DNA from: Photobacterium ganghwense
GTDB lineage: Bacteria; Pseudomonadota; Gammaproteobacteria; Enterobacterales; Vibrionaceae
DNA: 64,000 nucleotides
Assembly: GCF_003025595.1 (NCBI RefSeq)
Contig: NZ_PYMI01000004.1
Location: 62,001-126,000 of the forward strand
Direction of reading: 5' to 3'
The notes under the pieces were generated by a model. The model worked only from the letters and a program-made list of their open reading frames with translations, was not told the DNA's origin and searched no databases. Made by a program: the position numbers and the translations under genes. Positions 17,719 through 27,531 of the stretch are shown in pieces; positions within the stretch are counted from its first letter, which is position 1; the number at the start of each line of letters is the position of its first letter.

Positions 17719-18888
17719 ATGAAAGACAGGTTTACACCGCTGAATTTTGGCTTAGGCGAAACAATTGACATGCTGCGGGAGCAAATAAACGGCTTTGCCG
17801 AACAGACGATTGCCCCACTGGCTGAACAAATTGACCGCGACAATCAGTTTCCGAATCACCTGTGGCCAATACTGGGTGAAATGGGTCTGCTTGGTGTCAC
17901 CGTCAGCGAAGAATACGGTGGTGCCGATATGGGTTATCTGGCCCATGTGATTGCCATGGAAGAGATCAGCCGTGCCTCCGCGTCGGTTGCCCTGAGTTAC
18001 GGTGCGCATTCCAATCTGTGTGTTAATCAGATTCACCGTCATGGTACAGATGCCCAGAAAGCACGCTATCTGCCAAAACTGGTCAGCGGCGAGCATATTG
18101 GTGCGTTGGCCATGAGTGAGCCCAATGCAGGATCCGATGTCGTCAGCATGCAGCTACGAGCAGAACGACGCGGTGATCACTACATTCTGAACGGCAACAA
18201 AATGTGGATCACCAACGGGCCTGATGCCGACACTCTGGTGGTGTACGCCAAGACGGAGCCCAGCGCCGGTTCCCGCGGAATCACCGCGTTCATCATAGAG
18301 AAAGGCTTTAAGGGGTTCAGCACCGCCCAGAAACTCGACAAGCTTGGCATGCGTGGGTCAAACACCTGTGAGCTGGTGTTCGAGCACTGCGAAGTACCGG
18401 TTGAAAACGTGCTTGGCCCGCTGAATGAAGGCGTCAAGGTGCTGATGAGTGGCCTGGACTATGAACGCGTCGTGCTGGCCGGTGGGCCTTTGGGCATCAT
18501 GCGTGCCTGTATGGATTTGGTTCTGCCGTATATTCACGATCGCCATCAATTTGGGAAATCCATCGGTGAATTCCAGCTGGTACAGGCCAAAGTGGCCGAC
18601 ATGTACACCCGTACCAATGCGGCACGTGCGTACGTGTATGCGGTAGCGGCAGCCTGTGATCGCGGTGAAACCACCCGTAAAGATGCGGCTGGGGTCATTC
18701 TGTATGCGGCTGAACTCGCTACCCAACTGGCACTCGATGCCATCCAATTGCTGGGCGGTAACGGCTACATCAATGAATTCCCTGCCGGCCGCTTATTGCG
18801 TGATGCCAAGCTGTATGAAATTGGTGCAGGAACATCGGAAATCAGACGGATGCTGATTGGCCGTGAGTTGTTTGAAGAATCTAAGTAA
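17719..18888 (+). CDS. liuA: Isovaleryl-CoA dehydrogenase
   Basis: FAD-dependent oxidation of isovaleryl-CoA to 3-methylcrotonyl-CoA in leucine breakdown. About 389 residues. Typical blocks are [27 protein letters not shown], the [14 protein letters not shown] segment that carries the isovaleryl-CoA dehydrogenase glutamate, and the C-terminal [19 protein letters not shown]. That Glu (in [11 protein letters not shown]) is diagnostic, since other acyl-CoA dehydrogenases place the base elsewhere. The ATG at 17719 has GGGAG 6 bases upstream and is preferred over GTG at 17713. It lies 131 bases after liuR and 9 bases before liuB. Confidence 0.95.
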   Translation: MKDRFTPLNFGLGETIDMLREQINGFAEQTIAPLAEQIDRDNQFPNHLWPILGEMGLLGVTVSEEYGGADMGYLAHVIAMEEISRASASVALSYGAHSNLCVNQIHRHGTDAQKARYLPKLVSGEHIGALAMSEPNAGSDVVSMQLRAERRGDHYILNGNKMWITNGPDADTLVVYAKTEPSAGSRGITAFIIEKGFKGFSTAQKLDKLGMRGSNTCELVFEHCEVPVENVLGPLNEGVKVLMSGLDYERVVLAGGPLGIMRACMDLVLPYIHDRHQFGKSIGEFQLVQAKVADMYTRTNAARAYVYAVAAACDRGETTRKDAAGVILYAAELATQLALDAIQLLGGNGYINEFPAGRLLRDAKLYEIGAGTSEIRRMLIGRELFEESK

Positions 18889-18897
18889 GGACAGACC

Positions 18898-20592
18898 ATG
18901 GCGACTATTCAAACTGCCATCAATCGCGATGACAAATACTTTACCGATAACTATCGGGATATGGCGGCGTTGATCGATCAGCTGGACACCCATATTGCCA
19001 CTATTAAACAAGGCGGTGGCCCTGCACTGATTGAGAAACAACGTAAGAAAGGAAAGCTCCCGGTCCGAACCCGTATCGAGATGCTGATCGACCAGGATTC
19101 TCGTTTCCTCGAGATCGGCCAGTTTGCGGCCTGGAAAGTGTACGATGACAACATTCCCTGTGCCGGTGTGGTTGCCGGTATCGGACGCGTACATGGCATA
19201 GATTGCATGATCGTCGCCAACGACCCGTCGGTAAAAGGCGGAACCTATTACCCCCTGACGGTGAAGAAACACCTTAGAGCGCAGGAAATTGCTGAGCGCT
19301 GTCACCTGCCGTGTATTTATCTGGTGGACTCCGGCGGGGCGAACCTGCCCCATCAGGCAGACGTTTTTCCAGACAGGGATCACTTCGGCCGTATTTTCTT
19401 TAATCAAGCTCGTATGTCAGCCAAGGGCATTCCGCAAATCGCGGTCGTGATGGGCTCCTGTACTGCTGGCGGGGCTTATGTACCGGCGATGGCCGATGTA
19501 TCAATCATTATCAAAGAACAAGGCACCATTTTCCTCGCCGGCCCCCCTTTGGTGAAAGCCGCGACAGGTGAGATTGTTACAGCAGAAGAGCTGGGCGGGG
19601 CGTATGTCCACTGTAAAACGTCCGGAGTCGCTGACTATTTTGCTGAAGACGAAAAGCACGCGATCAGCCTGGCTCGTCAGGCTGTGAGTAACTGCGGCAT
19701 GTCGCCGATTCCGACGATCCCGCCGAAGAGAACATCCATGGCGAACAGTCCATCGGGGTTGCACGATGCTGACTACAAAACGCCGGATTACTCGCACTTT
19801 GATTTCCAACCGCTTGAGTACAAAGAACCGCTGTACCCAATCGATGATCTGCTCGGCATAGTCGGTACCGATCTGCGCAAGCCTATTAAGATTCGGGAAG
19901 TGATCGCCCGCCTCGTCGACGATTCGGAATTTGATGAATTCAAAGCAATGTACGGTGCCTCACTGGTTTGTGGCTTTGCCCGGTTGTACGGACAAACCAT
20001 AGGTATTGTCGCCAATAACGGCATTTTGTTTTCTGAATCTGCTCAGAAAGGGGCGCATTTCATTGAGCTATGCTGCAAACGTAAGATCCCGCTTCTGTTT
20101 TTACAGAACATCACCGGATTTATGGTCGGCAAAAAATACGAGTCAGAAGGTATTGCCAAACACGGTGCCAAAATGGTGATGGCTGTGGCCTGTGCCGATG
20201 TGCCGAAATTTACCGTCATCATCGGGGGGTCTTACGGCGCCGGTAACTATGGCATGTGTGGTCGCGCCTACAGCCCGACGATGATGTGGATGTGGCCGAA
20301 TGCCCGTATTTCGGTCATGGGCGGCGAGCAGGCGGCGGGGGTTCTGGCACAGGTGAACCGTGATAATAAGCGTCGTAACGGTGAAACCTGGACGAAGTAC
20401 GAAGAAGAAGCCTTCAAGCAACCCATCCGCGAGCTCTACGACAATCAGGGGTCACCCTACTATGCCAGTGCCCGACTGTGGGACGACGGCATTTTGGATC
20501 CGCGCAAGACCCGCGAAGTGGTGGGTCAGGCGCTGCTGGCCAGTTTGCGCGCCCCGATAGAAGAAAGCACCTTCGGTATTTTCAGGATGTAA
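18898..20592 (+). CDS. liuB: Methylcrotonyl-CoA carboxylase, carboxyltransferase (beta) subunit
   Basis: Carboxyltransferase half of 3-methylcrotonyl-CoA carboxylase, which makes 3-methylglutaconyl-CoA. It has two crotonase-like halves. The acyl-CoA-binding loops include [22 protein letters not shown] and [13 protein letters not shown] in the N-half, and [12 protein letters not shown] with [16 protein letters not shown] in the C-half. At 564 residues it is about 30 longer than the common length, mainly from a Pro-rich segment at about residues 268-305. The enzyme needs a biotin-carboxylase alpha subunit (LiuD), and no such gene is present in this operon. Confidence 0.94.
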   Translation: MATIQTAINRDDKYFTDNYRDMAALIDQLDTHIATIKQGGGPALIEKQRKKGKLPVRTRIEMLIDQDSRFLEIGQFAAWKVYDDNIPCAGVVAGIGRVHGIDCMIVANDPSVKGGTYYPLTVKKHLRAQEIAERCHLPCIYLVDSGGANLPHQADVFPDRDHFGRIFFNQARMSAKGIPQIAVVMGSCTAGGAYVPAMADVSIIIKEQGTIFLAGPPLVKAATGEIVTAEELGGAYVHCKTSGVADYFAEDEKHAISLARQAVSNCGMSPIPTIPPKRTSMANSPSGLHDADYKTPDYSHFDFQPLEYKEPLYPIDDLLGIVGTDLRKPIKIREVIARLVDDSEFDEFKAMYGASLVCGFARLYGQTIGIVANNGILFSESAQKGAHFIELCCKRKIPLLFLQNITGFMVGKKYESEGIAKHGAKMVMAVACADVPKFTVIIGGSYGAGNYGMCGRAYSPTMMWMWPNARISVMGGEQAAGVLAQVNRDNKRRNGETWTKYEEEAFKQPIRELYDNQGSPYYASARLWDDGILDPRKTREVVGQALLASLRAPIEESTFGIFRM

Positions 20593-20603
20593 AGGAGAGT
20601 CAA

Positions 20604-21455
20604 ATGACAGTCGAAACACATCCGGCGCCGAGCGCTGAACAGATTTTCCACCATCAAGATGACGATCCTGTTCTTTGTACTCTGGCGACCAATGGAGTCG
20701 CCACCCTTACGTTGAATCGTCCTCACAAACACAATGCCTTTGACGATCGCTGTATTGCTGATCTGCTTCGCTACCTGACTCAGTTACGCGAGTCAGGTGA
20801 CGTTCGCATGTTGACCCTCACTGCAAACGGGCAACATTTCAGCGCCGGGGCGGATCTGAACTGGATGCAGTCGATGGTTAACCTCAGCCAGGAGGAAAAC
20901 GAACAGGATGCCGCCAAACTGGCTGAATTACTTCATCAACTTGATACTTTCCCGACGCCAACGCTGGCACTGGTACAGGGCAGTGCATTCGGCGGCGCAG
21001 TGGGTCTGGTATGTTGCTGCGATATCGTTATTGCGATGAAGGAGAGCTCGTTCTGCCTGAGCGAAGTCAAACTGGGGCTGATCCCTGCCACTATTGGTCC
21101 TTATGTCTGCCGGACTCTGGGACAACGTCAGGCCCGGCGTTTTATGCTGACCGCTGAGCGATTCTCCGGCTATCAGGCCCAAACCATGGGACTGGTTCAT
21201 CAGTTGGTGGTCACGGCAGAAGAACGGGACGAGTTGCTGGCGCAATTAACCGGGCAGATTCTGGCAAACGGCCCGGCCGCACTGCAGGCTGCAAAAGCCC
21301 TGTGTAAAACCTGCGAACTGATGCCACTCGACGACGAGCTGAGACAACATACCAGTCAGCTGATTGCAGAGATACGCACCTCGTCTGAAGGTCAGGAAGG
21401 TCTGCACGCCTTCTTCGAGAAGCGACGGCCAGTATGGAGCGTGCCACATGAGTAA
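20604..21455 (+). CDS. liuC: Methylglutaconyl-CoA hydratase
   Basis: Crotonase-family hydratase of 283 residues that converts 3-methylglutaconyl-CoA to HMG-CoA. The oxyanion segments are HFSAGADLNWMQSM and GSAFGGAVGLVCCCDIVIA, and the acid/base region is FCLSEVKLGLIPATIGPYV. This LIPATI-type block is characteristic of LiuC/AUH. The ATG at 20604 has AAAGGAGA at good spacing. Its stop overlaps the next gene start by 8 bases, and that next gene is liuE, not liuD as in the standard liuRABCDE order. Confidence 0.92.
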   Translation: MTVETHPAPSAEQIFHHQDDDPVLCTLATNGVATLTLNRPHKHNAFDDRCIADLLRYLTQLRESGDVRMLTLTANGQHFSAGADLNWMQSMVNLSQEENEQDAAKLAELLHQLDTFPTPTLALVQGSAFGGAVGLVCCCDIVIAMKESSFCLSEVKLGLIPATIGPYVCRTLGQRQARRFMLTAERFSGYQAQTMGLVHQLVVTAEERDELLAQLTGQILANGPAALQAAKALCKTCELMPLDDELRQHTSQLIAEIRTSSEGQEGLHAFFEKRRPVWSVPHE

Positions 21456-22401
21456 TTTCATGATGACCGCTGACGCCCTGGCAAAGGATCTACCAAAGCA
21501 AGTGAAAATTGTCGAGGTGGGTGCCCGTGATGGCCTTCAAAATGAAAAACAGGTCAGTACAGAAGCCAAAATTGCGTTTATCAATTCACTTTCTGCCTGC
21601 GGTGTTCGCCATATTGAAGCGGGGTCGTTTGTTTCAGCTAAACGTGTTCCTCAAATGGCCGATTCCATGTCGGTCATGCAAGGCATTGAACGTCACTCGG
21701 GGGTAACCTACTCCGCCCTGACCCCGAACATTCAGGGCTTTGAAATGGCGCTTGCCGCTGAAGCCAGCGAAGTTGCCATCTTTGGTTCGGCTTCAGAAGG
21801 CTTCAGTCAGCACAACATCAACTGCTCAATCAGTGGAAGCCTGCAACGCTTTGAATCTGTTATGGCGCTGGCCAAGCTTCATGAGATACCGGTTCGGGGC
21901 TATCTATCGTGTGTGATTGACTGTCCATATGACGGTGAAACCGATCCCAACAAAGTCGCCCTGATTGCTCAAACGCTGCTGGAAATGGGCTGCCATGAAA
22001 TTTCACTGGGAGATACCGTAGGCACAGGCACCCCTTTGCGGGTAGCGCGTATGCTGGAAGCCGTGAGCAGGCTTGTGCCCCCCTCCCTGCTGGCTGTTCA
22101 TTTCCACAATACCTGGGGTCAGGCACTCCCCAATATCTACCAGGCTCTGCAAATGGGCATCAGCACCATTGACAGCAGTACCGCTGGATTAGGTGGCTGC
22201 CCGTATGCTCCGGGTGCCAGCGGCAACGTCGCCACAGAAGATGTTGTTTATCTGTGCCAGCAGATGGGGATCAATACAGGCATCGACCTCAACAAGTTGG
22301 CCGAAGCCGGATGGATGATCTGTCAGTCGCTGGGGATTGCACCACGCTCCAATGTGTCACTGGCGCTTCGCAGTGCTCAGGAGCGTAATCAGTGTATGTA
22401 A
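21448..22401 (+). CDS. liuE: Hydroxymethylglutaryl-CoA lyase
   Basis: Cleaves HMG-CoA to acetyl-CoA and acetoacetate, the end of leucine breakdown. About 317 residues with a TIM-barrel HMGL-like fold. The signatures are VEVGARDGLQNE (catalytic Arg-Asp), EAGSFVSAKRVPQMAD and the metal-ligand segment AVHFHNTWGQALPN. The active-site loop GLGGCPYAPGASGNVATEDVVYL carries the catalytic Cys. The ATG at 21448 lies inside the end of liuC and codes MSNFMMTADAL. It is the last gene of the operon and a strong terminator follows. Confidence 0.95.
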   Translation: MSNFMMTADALAKDLPKQVKIVEVGARDGLQNEKQVSTEAKIAFINSLSACGVRHIEAGSFVSAKRVPQMADSMSVMQGIERHSGVTYSALTPNIQGFEMALAAEASEVAIFGSASEGFSQHNINCSISGSLQRFESVMALAKLHEIPVRGYLSCVIDCPYDGETDPNKVALIAQTLLEMGCHEISLGDTVGTGTPLRVARMLEAVSRLVPPSLLAVHFHNTWGQALPNIYQALQMGISTIDSSTAGLGGCPYAPGASGNVATEDVVYLCQQMGINTGIDLNKLAEAGWMICQSLGIAPRSNVSLALRSAQERNQCM

Positions 22402-22452
22402 TAATTTTATAGTTTGTCTTTACGAATCAGCTAACTATACCGGAACAAAAAT

Positions 22453-22484
22453 AAACGAAGGGAATCTCGCGATTTCCTTCGTTT
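22453..22484 (+). terminator. Rho-independent terminator of the liu operon
   Basis: A 14-bp stem (AAACGAAGGGAATC / GATTTCCTTCGTTT, one G-T pair) with a TCGC loop and a following T run, about 50 bases after liuE. Confidence 0.85.
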
Positions 22485-22545
22485 TTGTCTGTGAGTGTGT
22501 ACCAGAAAAACACGTGGTCTTCACAAAGCGTATTGACACTCGTTA

Positions 22546-22824
22546 TCAGCTGTCAGAGCGCAAGCACCGTTGTTCAGCCTCCAGTTCATTTACTGCACGC
22601 CAAAGCTTCTGTTCTCTTTCGAGGAATCGTTCATATTTCGCTCCTCCCTGTTCTACGGTCAGTTTATCTAATGGCCCGATATACTGTTCTGCCTGACTAT
22701 CAAATAAAGCCCTGAATTCTTCCATGGTAGGTAAACGGCTGTTGCTTTCTTCGAAGTTTTCAAAAATCGAGGAAACTTTATCAGAAATATCACGCTTGAT
22801 TCCGTCAAAATCTACAGTGTCCAT
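22546..22824 (-). CDS. Small hypothetical protein
   Basis: About 92 residues, acidic and soluble, with a predicted helical body (FRALFDSQAEQYIGPLDKL and YERFLEREQKLWRAVNELEAEQ). It is not recognised. The ATG at 22824 has GGAG 8 bases upstream; an earlier ATG at 22845 has no such site. The composition (many Glu, heptad-like Leu spacing) suggests a helical bundle or coiled coil. It stands alone and converges on the liu operon terminator. Confidence 0.6.
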   Translation of the reverse strand: MDTVDFDGIKRDISDKVSSIFENFEESNSRLPTMEEFRALFDSQAEQYIGPLDKLTVEQGGAKYERFLEREQKLWRAVNELEAEQRCLRSDS

Positions 22825-23134
22825 AGGCGTACTCCAATTAGCCATACTTGCATGTCACATTTTGCATACAAGTAAAGGATAGTCGAAGAGCCAGTAACGC
22901 CCAGTAAATTGGCCTGTCAGAGTGTAATGAAATATGACGGAAATAAACTCTTGTTTAGGCTATATTTATCCAATAATCCTGAGTGATACACCGGAATGTT
23001 GCAGAAGTCTCTTTTTAAAAGTTGGAATAAGATCTCATTTTATAACTCCAGATTTGATTAACTATCAGGTGTGGCACAAAAACTATAATTAAACAGATTG
23101 TTTGGTTAACGTGAGAATAATAACAGGAGGGAAA

Positions 23135-24307
23135 ATGAACAAACGGTTCCAACCCTTATTTTTGTTCTCGTTTAATTGTTGGCGGTGTGTGATTCCAGCC
23201 GTTACGTTAACCTTTTCACTGCCTTCTAACGCGGCTGATAGTCTTTATACTGAGACTGGCAATAAAGCGTTAAACGAGGAGAAAACCGACACCCACCTAA
23301 ATCCTTATACAACCTCCGCGAACCCATATACAACCTCCGTCAATCACGCCAGCCTTACTGCTGTTGCTGAAACGGATGAAGATGCGGAGGACGATTCGGA
23401 TTTGGAAGACTGGTTAAACGAAACTCAGGACTCCATATCAGATAGCATCCATGACTACAGCACTGCATTCGACCATTACCTTTCGAAAAAGGACGGTGAA
23501 GAGCCGATGGAAAACCGTAGCTATCTGAAAATTCGCTTCAAGCCCCGTTACAGCCACCGCGAGTACTTTGACGGTGATGCCAGTGTTCGACTGAAGCTGG
23601 ATCTCCCCCACACAGAAAAAAACTGGAAGCTGATTTTTGACACAGACCCGGATGATTTTGACCGCCTTGAAGACAAACAACGCGGTATCAGTAATGGCGA
23701 CAGCAGCAATGGGGCGATTGGCGGCTTTCGTGCACAAGGTCGTAATTGGGGAAACTGGAAAACAAACCTTGATTTAGGTCTGAAGATCAAACTTCCCCTT
23801 GATCCCTTTACCCGGGCAGAGATTTGGCGCGTTGATCAGGTTAGTGATAACTGGACGACCCGAATCAAGCAGGAACTCTTTTACTACCATTCAAAAGGGC
23901 CGGGATCATTAACGTCGCTGAACTTCTATTTCGCCAGTCCCACAGATCCCACCACTATTTTGAAACTGAGCACCAGCGCCCAGTTTCTGGATGACGATGA
24001 TAATTGGGAGTTTGTTAATCAGGCAGAGATCTTCGACCGAATCAACGAAAGTAACCTGATGCAATATTCGCTTGGCGTTAGTGCAGACTCTCGCCCCAAC
24101 TACTCTATCACCAACTCCTGGGTTTCCATGTCCTGGAAACATCGGCTGTATAAAGACTGGCTCTATCTGGCAGTAACACCGGAATTAAATTTTCAGGATG
24201 AGTTTGATTACAAACTCAATCCCGGCATCATGATGGAATTGGAACTGTTCTTTACCACCATTGGCGGTATTGACCGCTTATCACGCAAAATTCCCACCCC
24301 GGATTAA
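23135..24307 (+). CDS. Predicted outer-membrane beta-barrel protein
   Basis: Exported protein of 390 residues, function unknown. The N-terminus has a signal-like hydrophobic stretch ending SLPSNAADS. A hydrophilic segment with the repeat NPYTTSANPYTTS and an acidic run (ETDEDAEDDSDLEDW) follows. From about residue 135 onward alternating-residue strands dominate (YLKIRFKPRYS, WKTNLDLGLKIKLPL, TRIKQELFYYHSKG, WLYLAVTPELNF), typical of a transmembrane barrel. The ATG at 23135 has AGGAGGG at 4-5 bases. It is monocistronic. Confidence 0.7.
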   Translation: MNKRFQPLFLFSFNCWRCVIPAVTLTFSLPSNAADSLYTETGNKALNEEKTDTHLNPYTTSANPYTTSVNHASLTAVAETDEDAEDDSDLEDWLNETQDSISDSIHDYSTAFDHYLSKKDGEEPMENRSYLKIRFKPRYSHREYFDGDASVRLKLDLPHTEKNWKLIFDTDPDDFDRLEDKQRGISNGDSSNGAIGGFRAQGRNWGNWKTNLDLGLKIKLPLDPFTRAEIWRVDQVSDNWTTRIKQELFYYHSKGPGSLTSLNFYFASPTDPTTILKLSTSAQFLDDDDNWEFVNQAEIFDRINESNLMQYSLGVSADSRPNYSITNSWVSMSWKHRLYKDWLYLAVTPELNFQDEFDYKLNPGIMMELELFFTTIGGIDRLSRKIPTPD

Positions 24308-24573
24308 AACGGAACGGGCTTAAAATCATCCTCTCTGGTTGGGTTTATTTTTTATTGCTGGGAGTGGGTAGCGAGTAGTAAATGATTATGGTGGCTATAG
24401 CTCTCGCCAATACTGACATTGATAAAATGTCTTAAGCTGAACATCGAGATGAAAGAACACTAGAAAGAGTGAGAAAAATAAAAAGGAATGAGAACAAACA
24501 ATCAAAAAAGTGGACACTCTGCCGTTAGCGTCCCTGCTAACGAAGAAGTGCTATCTGATGAGTGATAACAGGT

Positions 24574-25527
24574 TCAGCGAGCCGCCTGCAAAAGCTGTGA
24601 AGCAAGGTCATCTCGGCATTGGTCGAGCCATTCATAGCGCTCACGATACATTTTACGCTTCGGTCGTTTAATCTCTTCCAGCTGACGGCGCTCAGCCACT
24701 ACCGGCAGTTCATAGTACCATCGGTTATGTTCTGTACCGCCCAGCTCTGCCCATAATGCATCGTAGTCCATCATAACCGGCTTCTTGCGATAACGCTTAG
24801 ACGAATAAGCATGAGCGTCATTCTTTACCGCAAACAACTGCTTAATCCCTAACAGCTCTAATACCATGCGCAGGGCTTCAACCACAAACGACTTCGGTCT
24901 CTGGCCGTATAACCCTTTGGTAAACATGCGACTGAAATCCTGCATGTCTCTACCACCCTGAAGCCCACCAATATAGGCTTTGTTTCCGACAACAATAAAC
25001 GTCACCATGTAATATTTGGTGCCTTGTTCATCACAAAGAACAAGTGTCAGTTCCCCTTCGCGATGAAATTTGCTGTCGTGAATTAACCGAAGCTGAAGAG
25101 TGGACGCTTCCAGTGGAATGGATTTGAGGACAAAACCGTCCTGATACACGGCACGACGCACTGAGTGTGAAAATGTGGATTCAAACCAGCCATAATGCTG
25201 CAAAATCACATCAACTGTCTGCTGTTTTGACAGACCGTCACGCAAGTATGGTCGCATACACTTTAAGAAGAATTCAGGCTGCTTCTCCAGCAACATTTGC
25301 CTTTCGCCAAATGAAAACTGGTCATACAGGCTTTGTAACTGACGGTAAGCCAGCATACCGCGAACAATATATTTGCCGATATACGCCGACTTTTTCTGCC
25401 AGGTTGCATTCTTTATATTTTTAACTACGACACGCTTGGCATAGGTGTCTTGGGCTGCCGTCCACAAGTTCATAGATTGCACCAATGATACAGTGTTCAA
25501 ATTTGGTGCTAGGCTAGTCGTCGTCAT
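24574..25527 (-). CDS. DUF535 (VirK/YbjX) family protein
   Basis: About 317 residues of the VirK/YbjX (DUF535) family, whose members are linked to envelope stress and resistance to antimicrobial peptides in enterics; the biochemical role is unknown. Family blocks are visible: AYIGGLQGGRDM, then GQRPKSFVVEALRM, KNDAHAYSSKRYRKK and the ending YRERYEWLDQC. An ATG at 25527 is chosen because the longer frame begins with TTG at 25539. It is transcribed away from the cassette array and marks its left chromosomal flank. Confidence 0.78.
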   Translation of the reverse strand: MTTTSLAPNLNTVSLVQSMNLWTAAQDTYAKRVVVKNIKNATWQKKSAYIGKYIVRGMLAYRQLQSLYDQFSFGERQMLLEKQPEFFLKCMRPYLRDGLSKQQTVDVILQHYGWFESTFSHSVRRAVYQDGFVLKSIPLEASTLQLRLIHDSKFHREGELTLVLCDEQGTKYYMVTFIVVGNKAYIGGLQGGRDMQDFSRMFTKGLYGQRPKSFVVEALRMVLELLGIKQLFAVKNDAHAYSSKRYRKKPVMMDYDALWAELGGTEHNRWYYELPVVAERRQLEEIKRPKRKMYRERYEWLDQCRDDLASQLLQAAR

Positions 25528-26062
25528 ACGAGTTAGCAATCTGGACTTTGTACTTTATTGTATGCAATTGTCAGAACAACATTCATCACACTTGCAATTC
25601 TCAGAATTGATTAAAAACCTCATTATAAGTGCTCTAATTTCATACCGTTTTGTTATTTTTAGACGCTGGGTTTCCGCAATTCACCTACACGCCACTATCT
25701 GCTTAAGTGAGACACCGCTCTTTCATTACTCAGATGCACATAATGCGCATTAGATTGATAAGTATTTCATCACATAATCAAACAATATTGTGATGCGGTA
25801 CATTCATCGAAATTGGAACCAAGGTTAACATTGGCAATGATGAAATCGTTATCGTGACCAGATTAAAATACTGAGTATATACACAGGTTAACGGTATAGT
25901 CAGTTTTGGGAAGACTATCGGGCAAACATCCGGAATATATGCAGTTAAGCGAACTATCCCTGCCCTGTCACATTGATTTGTCATGGATTGAACGTCAGTC
26001 GTTCTGGAACTAAACGGCAGCCTAGAAACGGACTAAACAGGCGCAGAGCCTTATAATAAATT
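25528..26062. other. Intergenic region, left flank of cassette array; no integrase
   Basis: About 530 A+T-rich bases between the DUF535 gene and the first cassette. No integrase gene or recognisable attI is present. An interrupted palindrome CATCACA...TGTGATG lies at 25768-25795. The last bases before the first cassette (GCCTTATAATAAATT then GTTAGGC) faintly resemble the CCTTAA...GTTAG end of the array's attC sites, so a degenerate attC half is possible. Confidence 0.4.
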
Positions 26063-26069
26063 GTTAGGC
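26063..26069 (+). other. Integron core site GTTAGGC opening the first cassette
   Basis: GTTAGGC fits the core-site consensus GTTRRRY and is the exact reverse complement of GCCTAAC at 27152-27158, the start of the attC that ends this cassette. This pairing is what a cassette circle would need, so it marks the left boundary of cassette 1. Confidence 0.7.
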
Positions 26070-26083
26070 GATTTGAGGAAAGC

Positions 26084-27157
26084 ATGGAAGTACTAATATA
26101 CCAAGAAAGGCTCAGCGACTTTAAAGAGATCGAAAAGCCTTTGATTGAGTCAAAAATCTTGTTGAATCCTTATGGAATTGACACTGACCATGCGTATAAA
26201 CTTGAAAATTATTTGTTGAACAGTAACCAACAGGTTAGCTGTTTGCTTGATAGAAACATCGTCTCATATCTTATTGACTTGGTTAAAGGTGTTGATCTAT
26301 CGCCAGAGTTTGAAGTGAGCCGTTGCCATAGGCTGACCGCAGCTCTTCAAGCCTTTTTTAATGCTTCAAGTATCAAATCGGAACCGGGTCTTTCATACCA
26401 TGAATACATTGAAAACTCTTCTGTTGAACGTGCAGATGAAGAGCTGAGTTATTTCCGTTCAGCGGATAATTTGGACGCAAATATATATTTGGATATAGCA
26501 TTAAATAACATTAATTCTATCCCCTTTGAAGTTGTCCCTCGTTATCAAGCAGGCGAGTTAATTAACTTTGACACGGAATACCGTGTCAAAGCCTTCGAGT
26601 TTAATATAGTTGTCATCAAAAAAGGGTTGAGCATTCGCTCCAAGTGTAACAACGATTACGAAGCTGTGAAGTCGTTATTAGAGTGGATGTTTGAGGAGTA
26701 TGTTTTTTGTGCTCCTGCATTTTACTTCATGGCGATTTACTTTAGTGGCGAGAAAATACCTAAAATGCTCAAGTCTAGCTCAATGAAAAGCGTCAGGAAT
26801 GCGGGGTGGGATTTGGCATTACTTCAGCACTGGCTAACATTAGCTAACAAAGACACTGACCAATTGTGGCTACTGGCTAGTATGGACAAAGCCATTGCCA
26901 AAATAGCAGATATGATGCTTCCTAGATCTACTGAAGAGCCAGAAGAGTACTTTGGTAGGCTTGAGCATACATTCTCTACTATGTGGGGGAAGAAGTATGG
27001 TTATGGTAGTAAACTTTTCCAAAGGCTTCGTTACTGGCAGGAAAACGCAGACAGCCCAAAAAGAAAAACTAATCTTCCTGAAAATAGGACATCTGAGTAT
27101 ATGTTGGCTTTGAGGGAGTCAGTGCACGAGGAGTATATGCGAGCAACAATCGCCTAA
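26084..27157 (+). CDS. Cassette 1: hypothetical protein with PIN-like features
   Basis: 357 residues, no family recognised outright. Three acidic positions fall in contexts typical of PIN-type nucleases: CLLDRNIVSYLIDL (Asp near residue 56), NAGWDLALLQHWL (Asp near 243) and LWLLASMDKAIAKIADMML (Asp near 268). The long spacing between the first and second would require an inserted helical region. The start lies 14 bases after the core site, and the stop codon lies inside the first bases of attC, the normal compact layout of a gene cassette. A GAGGAAAGC ribosome binding site precedes the ATG. Base composition is much richer in A+T than the flanks. Confidence 0.72.
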   Translation: MEVLIYQERLSDFKEIEKPLIESKILLNPYGIDTDHAYKLENYLLNSNQQVSCLLDRNIVSYLIDLVKGVDLSPEFEVSRCHRLTAALQAFFNASSIKSEPGLSYHEYIENSSVERADEELSYFRSADNLDANIYLDIALNNINSIPFEVVPRYQAGELINFDTEYRVKAFEFNIVVIKKGLSIRSKCNNDYEAVKSLLEWMFEEYVFCAPAFYFMAIYFSGEKIPKMLKSSSMKSVRNAGWDLALLQHWLTLANKDTDQLWLLASMDKAIAKIADMMLPRSTEEPEEYFGRLEHTFSTMWGKKYGYGSKLFQRLRYWQENADSPKRKTNLPENRTSEYMLALRESVHEEYMRATIA

Positions 27158-27284
27158 CAAACTGTTCAAGAGGGATTCGCAACGCGTGGCATTTTAACTA
27201 TGCGTTGGTTTTAGTGTTTAAGGTGGTATGTGGCGGCTTAGGTATTGCGTTGCTCACCCCTTAACGAGCTACATGGACTCCCCC

Positions 27285-27531
27285 GGTTGTCAACAACAGC
27301 GTCAGGTGATGCAAGATTTGGGACTGCCGCTCTACATTCGGTCTGTTTACTGGCGTTCAACGCCATGACCCTGATGACACTACGCGGTTGCGGGTCCTCA
27401 TTCGTTAGAAGGCATCTACAGTGCCCGCCGCATTATCAGGTTTTCCCGCAAAAGGTCTGAACCTTACATCATCATTGGCTATTGCCATGACCCGGTGAAG
27501 CTATTTATTCCTTTAGAAAACAGTTTGGCTT
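27285..27531 (-). ncRNA. Predicted guide (seek/bridge) RNA region of the IS1111-type element
   Basis: A 247-base noncoding stretch downstream of the transposase stop, where IS1111-group elements encode their guide RNA. It contains TCATTCGTTAG at 27398-27408, identical to the 11 bases at 28610-28620 that form the junction and attC core beside the element. Such a match to the target is what a guide loop would show. The ends and fold of the RNA are not determined here. Confidence 0.55.

Noticed and set aside
25768..25795. Palindrome CATCACA...TGTGATG as an attI or operator
   Set aside because: It has no GTTRRRY core and no neighbouring integrase, and its arms are only seven bases; no function is assigned.
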